64,000 nt of DNA. Source: Brugia malayi (lineage: Eukaryota; Nematoda; Chromadorea; Rhabditida; Onchocercidae). The position numbers and the translations under genes are program-made. The stretch is taken from NCBI RefSeq assembly GCF_000002995.4, contig NW_025062479.1, positions 13,035,721 to 13,099,720 on the forward strand. The letters are read 5' to 3'. Under the pieces are notes generated by a model that saw only the letters and a program-made list of their open reading frames with translations, was not told the origin of the DNA and did no database searches. This document shows, piece by piece, positions 1 to 20,999 of the stretch (positions within the stretch are counted from its first letter, which is position 1; each line of letters begins with the position of its first letter).

Positions 1-490
1 TACCTTACTAATACATAAAGTTCATTTAAATAATTTTATTGATTTTATTATATCTATGAAAAATTATATGGTCTATTGCATACTTAATTCAATCTACCAC
101 AGAAAACTATTATCAGATGTTGTAGTATTAAAAAAACAAGCATATTTCTTATCAGTTTCACTTAATCACATTGCATCTATCATTGTGATTAGATTACTTC
201 ACTAATCAAAAAGTGTTGCATCTGCAAAATAACAGTTACTACTCGTACTCGTACTCATTACCTAAAAATATCATCTTTTATTCTTAAATTTTGAATCTTT
301 AATAAGTACAACAAGAGTTAGCTAAAAATGAAGTGTAAAACACGTCATTTTTTCGACGTGTACAGAGAGTTTTATGATTAAAGTAAATTAAACCTAAAAT
401 AAATTAACAGGATTTAGAAATAAATTTTTGTTTGGCATGAATGCCAACAAGCATTCAACAATTAATAATGCAAAAATTGATTATTTGCAG
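1..490. other. Upstream of first recognisable RTK exon; no exon identified
   Basis: AT-rich sequence ending in a pyrimidine-poor acceptor (ttatttgcag, 481-490) that opens the first recognisable exon of the receptor kinase gene. It is probably intron of that gene, since the ectodomain must be encoded upstream. A small inverted repeat (acacgtc/gacgtgt around 340-361) is present. I cannot assign any coding exon here. Confidence 0.5.
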
Positions 491-1720
491 TAAAACTAGG
501 ATTTGGTATTGGTTTATCATTACTAATACTCCTATTGATCATCCTTATTGCCATTCTGTGTCGAGGATGGTTACGACGAAATTTGCTATCAGAAAATAAC
601 ATTGATAACAATTCATCTAATCGTGATTTTTGTTTTAATTGTAATTTTGGTGGAAAAACAGCGATACAGAAGATAACGAATTTCAGTATCAGAAAAACAC
701 AGAAGCATTATAAAGATGAAAACAACCGATGCATTAAAGGAATTTACGATGTGTAAGTGTTTATTTCAAATTGTGGTAATTGTTTGAACATTAAATATAT
801 TAAACTTAACTTGATAATTTAATTTGATATTAAATCTACATAATTACATTTTGCCTAATTCGGTAATGGTATTAAGTGTAACTTTATGATTACATTAGCC
901 TCACATTGATAATTGCATTAACTTCAATTTACTTTCTTAAATTACTCCTACTTTAAAAATTTTTTTTATGTCCTACACAGCAGCATTTTCATTTGATAAC
1001 TGTTTGTGAAACAGGCAATCCTTTTTCTCGATACTCACAATTGTCAATCTTTTGCTGTGATGACGAAAGATTGAAATGAAAACTTTTCAAGGGATCGTAA
1101 AGTTTGTCCTTAATTCTCCAAAAACAAGTCTAAAAGATTTTTTTAAGAGATCTTTCACTTTTCGCCTCCTTTTTTTCTGTGAGAAGTAGAAAATCCCAGC
1201 AGATCTAAAAGTTGTTCTAATTGTGGATAAATAGTAATATTTAGAGGAGATGAAAACAAAAGTGAAATAATACTTATTTTCAATAAAATTCTTGCAGAGA
1301 AAAAGACACTCTTACCACTTATCACTTACTTAATTGTGTTCCTTTTTTAAGTGAAAATTTATGGTTGCTAGAAAAATCACGATTAGTGGTATTTCATGAA
1401 ATGAAACTTGGTTCTGGCGCATTTTGCAATGTCTACAAAGGTTGTAACTTTGTTCATGTACACATATATTTGTCAGAAAAAGTGAAAAGAAATAGCAATT
1501 TTAAAACAGAGCAATTTATCAAAAAGTACAAATAAGTTACAGTTGACAGTTTGCTTTGAATGACTGAAATTTCCTAGACATTTTAAAATAAATTATAGTT
1601 GTTTATGAAAATGTATTTACCATTATATAATAAAAGTATTTAATAATTATCATAGTTTACAATGATTATAGTTCATTAGACTGTTCACTTTTGATGAAAT
1701 AATAATAATAATAATAATAG

Positions 1721-1775
<55 letters not shown>

Positions 1776-4700
1776 TTGGAAATGTTTTTCTTTATATATT
1801 GATTAACAAAGAATAATTAAAAATGTTATTTTCTATTATTATAGTTATAACAATATTAATACTAATATAGGTAATGATTTTTTTACACTGATTAACAACG
1901 AATAATTAAAAATATCATTTTCAGTTATCATAATTTGCTGATGATTATTAATGGTGCAGTTCTTATCAATAACTTCACTGATATTTCTTTTGCTGTAAAT
2001 TATTGTATTGTTTTTCTTTTCTTCCTTATATTAAAAAGTTTTCCCTAATTCTTTTCTTTCTATTTTTTAGGCGCTATTAAAGGGTTTGCGCCAATTTGTA
2101 AAATAAATCCATCATTAATATCTACTGGAATATTCAAAGATTGCATGTGTGCTGTAAAAATGCTTCCTTCTATTGCAGATGACATTGCGCATGCTGACTT
2201 TATCCAGGTTTTATCATTTTAACAATATTTCAAATAAAGTTAGTAATAGTTAAAATAGCAAATTTTAGTGGAAAAAAATCAAATTGTAATTTTATCTGTA
2301 AGTAATAAATTTATAACATAATGTATCCATAAAGGAAGGTTGAAAAATGTTTGAAAAGTCATTTAAATTTCATATTGAATTACTAAATTTAATGATAGAT
2401 CGCTTACTAAATTAATTACTTTAATTATCCTTTGAAAAGTTTTCGTTTGTTCCTTTTTTGCTACTGTTATCATTAACGGAATAGCAAAGCAAAAGTACCA
2501 TTATAAAAAAAAAAAAATGCTTAGGGCTAATCTTTGACCTGTTCATTACTTTGAATTATTTCCTTTTACTCTTTTCCATTGTTTTGTAAAATACAGATAT
2601 AATTGGCTAATTTATGCTTACGTCTCTTTTAAAACAATGTTCTAAACTCCAATTTTTTTTTTTTTTTTAATAGTTATGTTCAAATATATATTTTCATTTC
2701 CAATTGTTCTAATTTTTAAGTTCAAATTCTAATTTAAAATTTAATTTTAATTGGAAACATCAAATTAAATTAATTGTAGGAAATAAAATTTATGAAATCA
2801 CTCAAATATCATCCACATTTGATAAGTATGCTTGGTATAAGTATTGACAATAATGGTAACACTATGCTTCTTACCGAATATTGCGATTTGGGTGATCTTT
2901 TACACTTGGTACGAAATAGAAAAGGCGAAATTATTATGGTTCATTTTAATTTTATTACTTATCAGAATTTTATCCAAAAAAAAAGCATTTGTGTAAAAAA
3001 TTTTCAAAAAAATTTATAAAAATATTACAGCTTTCAAATATTATTGGTAATAAAATTAAATTCCTTACTATGAATTAGTTAGTGAAAAAAAAAGTGGGGG
3101 AAAAAAATAGGAAATCTTTTTCTTTAGAATCATACAAACGAACATTCAAAATTACGAATCAAAGATTTGGTATCGTTTGCATGGCAAATCAGTAATGGAT
3201 TAGTAAGTTTATGCTTTATAAGAAATCAATTTTTTTGTTAAAAATTACAAGTTAAATGCGTTATTTTAGTTGAAAAGATATATACAAGTTGAAATAAAAA
3301 AATTTAGCTAAAAGTTAATTTAAGTAAAGTATCATTAATGTGCCAATGATTCCTTTTACTCTTTTCCATGTGTTTTGGAAAAAAAAGATAATATTGGCTA
3401 ATTTATACTTACGTCTAATATGGATTATAGTTTCACGTTATATAGGAGTACTTGAGCAGTATAGGATGCGTACATCGTGACGTAGCTGCACGTAATATAC
3501 TTGTCAATGCTACAAATATTTGTAAGGTTAGCTTTTTTCTTGTATAATTTAATTAATGTAGTTAATAGCCAAAACATCTACTTGTCTACCTGTAATTATT
3601 ATTTTAATAAGATATTACTAAATTGCTGTTAGCATTTAGATTAGCACAATAAATATGAAATGAAATTGACAAGTCTTTTTATTTTGATTTTAATTTTAGT
3701 AGTTGTTCAATTTTGATACATCAAACTTTAAAAATAAAGATGATTAATGCTTGCAATTGATATTTTAACCATTGTATCATTTAGCTGGAACTTTCTTTTA
3801 GAAAGTTAATAAATTCTCACGATCATATATAAATTTCTACTTATTTACTTTTGATTTCATTATTTCTATATTCATTCACTTAGTTCTATTTCAGTTAAAA
3901 TTATGATTGCTATGCTATTTGCATAATCTACCAAACATTCTAGCTTTATTTATTGTTATCATTATCCATAAAACTTTATAAAGTTCGTGAGACATACCTT
4001 TTATATTTCTGATAGAGGAAAGGAAAAAGAAAAAACATTTCGTGAGACAATCCGGTAGATCAAATTAAAACATTAAATTAATCATCTCTCATGCTCTTCT
4101 TTGTTTTCTCTTTTTTTTATTCAATTCTATTGTTATGTTTTTCATAATTTTTAATTTCAATCATTTTCATTGGTTTGTTTTACTGTATTATCATTTTATT
4201 AAAGCTTTATTGAAATTTTTGAATTTCATAAATTTATTAAGCGATTGAAAAAAAAAGCCAAATGTTAAAAACAGAAATTTAAAAAGTGCACTGTAACACA
4301 TTGGAACCAGAAGAAAGTAATCGCTGCTAAATAATTTTATTCTTTAAATTAACAAATATACTAATTAAATCTAAAAAGTTATTTTTCTATTTTTTTGCAG
4401 ATAGCTGATTTTGGTTTATGTCGATTATCCGATTCGTTTATTTACACTGGTTGTGGTGGAAGGTTGCCGCTAAAGTGGATGGCACCGGAATCATTACGAT
4501 CATATGAATATTCAGTTAAAACCGATGTGTATGTAATTACAGTATTCTTAATTCATTTAGAAATTTTAAGTAATTTTGTTTGAAATCACTATAAAATTTG
4601 GTTTTTGCATTCTTAATTGAACTCCAATGTAAAATTAGGTAGGAAATTACTGCTAGTAAAAATAATACCTATAATTTGGGCAAGTTAAAATGGAATTATT

Positions 4701-5159
4701 TACTTTCAAAGATTATTTTAGCAATAAGAGTTTTCTTTTTATTATAATGCTTAATTTTATCTAAATTACTACTACTTTAACTTTGTAGCTTAATAGTCAC
4801 TTGCACACTTTAACTCATCTGTCCTAATTTCAGATGGTCTTATGGCATACTACTTTATGAGGTATTTTCATTTGGTGAAGTACCTTATGCACTTTTGCAA
4901 ACAACCGAAATTCTTGATTTCCTAAATTCAGGTGCTCGTCTTAGCCAACCACAATATTGTCCAATTAATATGTTCGTTTTCTTTCTTGTTTCTTCCGTTT
5001 TATTTTATCGTTTGGTATTACTAATTTAATTTTGAAAATTTCAAATGATTCGATCCCATAAAAACTTTACCATTCATTAACCATTTTTCTAATAGTAATA
5101 ATAATAACAGTAATAATTATAGTAATAATAATATTAATAATAATAGTAATAATTATAGC

Positions 5160-5207
<48 letters not shown>

Positions 5208-5435
5208 TCAACTATTCATGATTTTCCCAATCTCTAGCTTTACACTATTTTGTCAACCTCAGCAATCTCTGTTCTCTTGCCAATTATTGCAATATTTTCC
5301 CTCATTCTACCATAAATAATTCTACTAGCATTTCGAAGTGTAAAATTCATTTATTCGAACTTTCAATCCTTGCATAAACTTGTCTTGGACGCATTTCTCG
5401 TCTTCTCTCTTTTTTCGTTTCCAAATAATTTTCTT

Positions 5436-5467
<32 letters not shown>

Positions 5468-5642
5468 ACCATTAAACAATTAAAAAATTAAAGTAGAAAT
5501 TATTTCTAGATATACGCTGATGCTTCAATGTTGGCAAGATGGACCATCCTTGCGGCCCAGTTTCACAGAAATTTGTGCCACTTTGCGAATGATTCTGGAA
5601 GATAACTTTGGACATTATGGATATATTAATTCCACCAATTGA
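491..5642 (+). CDS. Receptor-type tyrosine kinase, 3' part (TM + kinase domain), 5' partial
   Basis: Exons: 491-752, 1298-1440, 2071-2207, 2780-2938, 3128-3202, 3446-3526, 4401-4528, 4834-4971, 5510-5642. All phases agree, giving 417 residues to a TGA. Residues 1-22 form one hydrophobic transmembrane helix followed by a basic stop-transfer stretch. The kinase domain follows: glycine loop LGSGAF (124-129), VAIK-type lysine in CAVKML (K164), alpha-C glutamate in [15 protein letters not shown] (268-275), DFG (288-290), PLKWMAPES (308-316) and a C-lobe with [11 protein letters not shown]. All catalytic residues are present, so it should be active. HRDxAARN and the KWMAPE motif mark a tyrosine kinase. 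The short juxtamembrane and tail, with the kinase starting about 100 residues after the membrane, fit nematode KIN-15/KIN-16-like or VER/FGFR-like receptors; I cannot choose between them. The ectodomain and signal peptide lie left of the window. Confidence 0.88.
1701..1773. repeat. (AAT)n microsatellite
   Basis: An uninterrupted-to-slightly-broken run of aat/ata triplets inside intron 2 of the receptor kinase gene, with a single 'agt' interruption near 1719. Confidence 0.9.
5092..5208. repeat. (AAT)n microsatellite, interrupted
   Basis: AAT/ATA triplet array with 'agt' and 'aac' interruptions in its first half and a pure stretch from about 5160, in the last intron of the receptor kinase gene. 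Confidence 0.9.
5437..5466. repeat. Poly-A tract (30 nt), 43 nt before an acceptor
   Basis: Thirty consecutive A in the last intron of the receptor kinase gene, shortly upstream of the exon starting at 5510. Confidence 0.9.
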
Positions 5643-7208
5643 TTAAACGAATGAAAATATTTGACCCAATTGTATCATAAATTTTTTAAATTAAATAGAA
5701 TTTATTACTAAATTAATTAAAAATATTTATTTTTCAGTTCTCAACAATTTCTTAACAATACATACATTTCTCTTTCTCTCGTTTCTTTCTTGCTCATTCA
5801 CTCTTTATCTTAAAATTGAGTTTAAAGAAAAAAAAAGAAAGAAATTGAAGAATTGAAAAATTCTTCTGTCATCGAATAGTACTTCACTGAAAGTAATCGA
5901 CTAGAAGTTAAATATTAATATTCAATGATGGATTTTTTGAGGAGAAAATAATTTTGCTTGGACAATTTTAATAACAATTTTACAACAAAAATTGTCATAT
6001 TTTTCTATCTCAAAATCATTTTTTCCACGTTAACTTGTCTACATTGACGTTATCCGCTGAAAGTTACCATAGGAAGATATATTTGTTGATCTAAACCAAT
6101 ATTAATAATGCAAATTCCAATAATGATAATTACAAGCAACGACAATAATAATTGGTAATAAATAATAATAAATCAGTGATAATAACAGTAGCAATGATAA
6201 TTATAATGATCACAATGATAAATACAGACTTTTAGGCCACAGTCTTATTTAAGCAAAATTAACAAAAGTATCAAGAATGCTATATTCAAGAAAAAAAGCT
6301 ACAAAAAAAAAAAGGAAATTAGGAACTAGTAAAATGATAGATGTAAATAAAAAAGATCTGAATAAATCGGATGACTTCAGATTTCTCATAACAAAAAACT
6401 TTTATATTAATTAAATGTTTACTTATCACAATTCATCACATTTCAATTCACTGAAAGGAAATAAAATGTGCAAAAATCATGCAGTTTGATTAATACTTTA
6501 ACATGAATCAATTAATAACTTGTAAAAGTTAAAAGTATACTAATATTGCAAAAATACTGAAGAATTATATGGTGACATTGATCACCGTATTACTTAAATT
6601 GACAACAATAATTATTTTTTTCTATTTAGCACATTTTTTTTTAAATTCTACAGCAACAAAATTCCAATTACACCGTAAAACAACAATAACAATAATACCC
6701 ACAGTAACAACACCAAATATAGCAGTACCATCAAAATAAACGTAAAGAATTGGTATACATTCACTACCCAACTGCCGGCAAATAGGCCGAAAGTACTAAT
6801 ACAGTAACTAAAGAAAAAGATTGTATATAGTGTATAGGATCTTATCGTTAATAAAGAAAAAAGGAAGGGCGCTAACACAAAGGAGTCAACCTAACAGGAG
6901 TTAGCAATGTGGATATTTGATCTCAACAAGTTGGCTTTTCAGCGATATAAGCAGAGCAATTTCTTATTATGAATATTATATCGGTCGACGATTTGAGGGA
7001 CGGTGGTGTGAGGGCGCACTGAGGTCGCGTCAGAGGAAAACGGTTAGGTAGGAAGAGTAAGAGGGATTCGATCTTAGGACACCAGTAGGACGACACGTTC
7101 ATAGGACATTTTAACTGATAGACGGAAAACCTTCGTTACTAACGGCGACAAAGAGTAAAAGTTAACCACACAAGTTTGAGGTGCGAAAAACAATGAACGA
7201 CAACAACG

Positions 7209-7229
7209 GGTTTAATTACCCAAGTTGAG
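7209..7229 (+). other. SL1-like sequence, one T deleted
   Basis: Twenty-one bases match the 22-nt nematode spliced leader SL1 except that one T of the TTT before GAG is missing. The leader is followed by TATTAAACG, not by the GT donor of an SL RNA. About 30 nt upstream, 7171-7180 repeats the last ten bases of SL1 exactly (CAAGTTTGAG) and is followed by GT. No SL RNA body or Sm-site-like sequence is recognisable downstream. The match is seen directly; its origin (relic SL RNA gene or reverse-transcribed leader) is inference. Confidence 0.7.
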
Positions 7230-8600
7230 TATTAAACGACGTAAATTTCGACGAGGAGAAATTCAACGGATGGAGAAATACAACGGCAAAAACAATATTC
7301 TTGCAATAAACGACGACGTACAAGCAACGATCAAACCAACGACATTTACGACACTCAACGACAATTCAAGGATTAAGAAGGGAAGAAAAAAAAGAACAAC
7401 AGTTCGACCAGTTCTACTGACAGCATAACGTGACGAAAGAGTGATAAGAATATAAATTAAAGTAGGAAACAATTATATAAACAGATAATCGTCCCTTATA
7501 AAAAAAAGAGGAAAATTTTTTTTCCTACACTGACGTCAAATTTACCACTCTTGAAATCCTAATCACTGCTCCTGCAGTATTATTTATCAAATCATTTCAT
7601 TCCTTTTTGTTAAAATAATACACATAAAATGATACCACCCGTTTTCAACAAGAAAATAAAAATTTAATTTTTTCAATTATTGCAGTAATCAACTTTAATA
7701 ATTACTAATTAAATAAAATTATTCATTATAATCGATAATTCTTCAAAAATAACAGCTTTTTGTCGTTTATTTGTTTTTTCCAACATTTTTTGCTTATATT
7801 AACTAGAAAGTTAAATGATGCATGAGACTGAGCCTAAATTCTAGTTACTCTAATTTTTTATTGCTTTATAAAAATAAAGAAAAGAAAACAAACTAAGAAT
7901 ATCTGTCCAACTATGTCTGATCCTACAGTTTCGAAATCTAATGCTTGTTATCGCTTTCTTGATATTTTTACTAGGAGGAGGTGGAGGAGGCGGAGAGGTC
8001 GTTGAATCATGCGGTGTTTGCACATCAGCATCCATTTTTGACATCTTAGAATAACACACAACTGATAAATATCGTTATCAAATTTGGTTATGTCCTGAAA
8101 AGTCCTAAAATGTATTGAAATTTTATTTTTTGCTGTTATATGTTTTTATATCTTCACGCTATCATAGGTTGAATATTGCACCAATAATAATTAGTACCAA
8201 ATAATACAATGTTTTTTTTGTTTACTTTTTTAATTTATTTTATTATTATTTTTTTTTAGAATTATTGCCAATTAATAATAAATACCTAAAAACAACTAGA
8301 AATAATTTTTATATAAATGAAATGAAATCATTAACTAATTATGTCCATGTTCAGTTCCAAATATATTAATAGAAATTGCACACCTGTATTAGTGAAGTAA
8401 CTTAATAGGATATGAAATAATATTTTAATGAATTATTTCATTTCTTTATTTATATAAAAAATATTTCTAATTACATACATTTATATAAAAAAAAAGTGAA
8501 AGAAATGAATGCATACATAAGCAAATAAGTTAAATGTTTGCATGCTATGAAATGGAAACTTAATAGGTACTATCAAAATATTAATCATTAGGTGTCAAGA

Positions 8601-8624
8601 GAATATACCTTAATAGGTATATTC
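8601..8624. repeat. Perfect 10-bp palindrome with 4-nt loop
   Basis: GAATATACCT and AGGTATATTC flank TAAT. A further copy of aatatacctta follows at 8632-8642 and a related taataggta lies just upstream, so this is a small cluster of related motifs in non-coding DNA. Confidence 0.8.
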
Positions 8625-9442
8625 TTAATATAATATACCTTAACTTCTTCAACATCATAATTTAAGCTAACATTTGTATTTTCACCAATTTTTTTTTTGT
8701 TTTGAAACCAAAAAAGAAAATATTTTTAAAAGTTTCAAATATCAATATTTTTAAAAAAAGCAGAAAAACATTTATGAGAAAAAGACTGAAGAGCATCCAT
8801 ATGCATACATTTTGAAAATCATTCGAAACAAAACGAAAAAACAAAATAGTTCTGCTGGAAATCACCATCTGATGGTATTCATTCAGTAATAATCAAATTT
8901 GTTTGTCTTCCTCATTGACCAGTTAATATCAATATATAACATTAACATTTAATTTAAACAATAACAATAAATTAGCATAACATACTTTTCCTTCTCATTT
9001 TATCAATTGTAAACAAATCTTCAATAAAAAAAAAAAACTGTACAGAATGAAACCACCAGCGTTGAAAATAAACTGCGGATGTTAATATCTGCTTTGCTTT
9101 TTTTCTTTTTTTTAATGAAGAAAGAGTTAAATTTTGTAGAAAAAAGAAATGCCTCAACTGAAATAAAGAATGAGAAAAAATTTTCTTTTATATTTTGATA
9201 TTAAAACGGTGATAAAATATTCCTATGGTACAATTAAATAAATTGACGACAATTACTATTAGCCTATTTAGTCTTTATATCACAGTATTTCCTATAACTT
9301 GCACACCTTACAAAAACATCCCATTTTCCTTTCAGTATTTTCTCTTTTATTTCTTTAACTTTTTATACTACTTCTATCTCATTTCATACATGCAAAAGAA
9401 CTAAAATAATATGAATTTAAAAAATGGTTTATCTCATTTGAA

Positions 9443-9715
9443 ATGCCGGCACAAATCATACCTGAATATGAATATAAACGGAAAATTTATTCGTTTTTCT
9501 GGGACAGCTCAAATTTAACTTTATTCCTTCCACTTAACAGATACAGTTCTAGCACTTACCTATACCATTTGACTAATAATTCATGTCTATACACGCTACC
9601 CGAAATTATTAGCTTCATCTGCCATTGGGAAAATCCAAGATTTATTTATATGAGAGTTTATAACGATGCTACAGAGCGAGAAATTTTACCATTAGAGTAT
9701 TTTCACCATTTCTGA
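9443..9715 (+). CDS. Possible small ORF of unknown function
   Basis: A 90-codon ATG-to-TGA frame with fairly even amino-acid use (several Tyr, Trp, Pro and Glu), unlike the low-complexity frames around it. It has no motif I recognise, no clear signal peptide and no obvious SL acceptor before the ATG. In DNA this AT-rich a 90-codon frame can occur by chance, so this is only a candidate. Confidence 0.18.
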   Translation: MPAQIIPEYEYKRKIYSFFWDSSNLTLFLPLNRYSSSTYLYHLTNNSCLYTLPEIISFICHWENPRFIYMRVYNDATEREILPLEYFHHF

Positions 9716-11478
9716 TATATTTTATAAATTTATTAATTAGTTTTGTAATCTTTATATAAGTAATTCGAGTGATTAACTGGAATAAATTTTTATGGAAAAA
9801 AAAAGTTGCGGATTTCAACCCAATGAAATGTATAGCAAAATGTATATCATTATTGTTTATAAGTAAAATTTTCGTCATGTCCTCAAAAAAACGAATTCAC
9901 CGGAAAAATAAAAAATCTCTATGAACCGCGATGCATTTTAACACACATACAACAATAGCAACACATAAGAAAATTTGGCCTGGGTATTAGTGGCAAAGCA
10001 GGATCAGCTGATAACACTTAAAATATTCAAAGAGAAAGGTAAAATATAGCTATGTTTCATAAGAAGTCAACCAATGAAGCTTAATTAACTTTATGTTTTA
10101 AACTTTAAACAAGTTAAGAAAAAAATCAAATAGCTTGTTTATATGACCAAAACTGTGAAGAATCTGCGAAAGATACTTTGCATTGAACAATAATCAGAAA
10201 TCATCTCTAATGGAATAAACATACTATAAACAAGTTAAAAAACGTGGAACAATTGATATAAAAAAAAGGATGAAAGAAAAGAGAAATGAAATCAAAGGTC
10301 ATTACTTCCGCATATTAACAATAAAACAAATGGAAAGAAATTAAGCAAGCTTATAAGTACAATATCGAGAAAAGTTTATGATCTCATTAAATCGATACAT
10401 GATCTCATTTAGAACCATCTTAACAAACTGTTCATTTCCCAATCCCGCCAAGTGAGATTAATAACAATTCTAACATCGCCAGAAAGAATCTATACAGCGT
10501 CGGACGCCAGCAAATTTCTTTAAAGTTCAAATAATAGGCGATTTTTGAAATTTAAACTTAATTCGTTTTCTAAAATTTAAACATTGCTAGAATTCATGTG
10601 CTTTGCAACCCATTTACCGATCGATGGACTGCAAAAAAACTCATATGGCGAAAAATAAAATAACGAGAGAAAGAGACATACAACTTAAAAATCAATCTAT
10701 GTTATATACATATTCAAGTAGTTAAGTAGTCGAAGTAATAAAGTATACAATAATGAGATGGTACAAGGTGAAATACACGTAAAGAGATTGCCTTGAACCA
10801 CTTAAAAATATATATATATATATCTTTGAAAAATAGCTAACCGTAAAATAAGAAGGAATGAAAATTGAAAATCAAATTGTCCTTTCAAATAGTTTAGGGC
10901 AAAAACTTGAAGAGAAGGAGACAGAGTGGAACCTTGAACTAATAATCTTTTTCTGTCCGGTGAATCCTTTTTGAAATGTTTTCTGTATATCACCACAAAC
11001 ACCTTCCATCTCAGCTGATGCCTGAATCGGGTCCAACTATGCGAATATTTAGATAAGTAGTACGCCCATAATAATAAACAGTATCGTATATATATATGAG
11101 TTCTCTTAAACATGATTCCGCATAGAAAACTTTGAATCTCCTGCAGCAAAACTTAAATAAGGCAAGAATCAGACGGATAAAAATGAAAAAAATAAAAACC
11201 ATCAGCTTACGAATGATGACGTGTACTATAACAAACAAAGAACAAGACATAGGGTATTGATTAAAAAAAAAATTTTGAAAAATTATGCCTAACAAGTTCT
11301 GTCACGAGAAATACATGTCATCTACTAAAAGCTTTCCAAATATTATAGAACTTAATAAGCTTCAGATTATAAGATAAAAACAATATAAAGACCCACTAAA
11401 ATCCATCTCCAACATCCTTACAACTTCCAAGGACATCGTTACGAAAGATAGGACATCCCTAAAGTATGCAATATATCA

Positions 11479-20999
<9,521 letters not shown>

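Larger units (their letters stand above)
5643..11478. other. Intergenic stretch between convergent kinase genes
   Basis: Lies between the stop of the receptor kinase (+) and the stop of the ACK-family kinase (-), so it must hold both 3' UTRs. No reading frame shows recognisable family motifs. The visible oddities are listed separately: a block of unusual composition (6880-7470), an SL1-like sequence (7209-7229), a palindrome (8601-8624) and an open frame at 9443-9715. Two overlapping minus-strand frames at 10802-11295 have mutually exclusive translations and probably fall in the ACK 3' UTR. A purine tract at 7973-7999 encodes seven prolines in a 69-residue minus-strand frame (7850-8059) that I do not recognise. 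Confidence 0.6.

Noticed and set aside
6648..7472. Two hydrophobic minus-strand frames (6648-6878, 7263-7472) resembling membrane proteins
   Set aside because: They mirror AAC/ACA-rich plus-strand sequence, which reads as Val/Leu/Phe on the other strand. No conserved motif and no start context.
10802..11295. Minus-strand frames of 115 and 94 codons after the ACK stop codon
   Set aside because: They overlap each other in different frames and fall where the ACK 3' UTR is expected; no recognisable domain.
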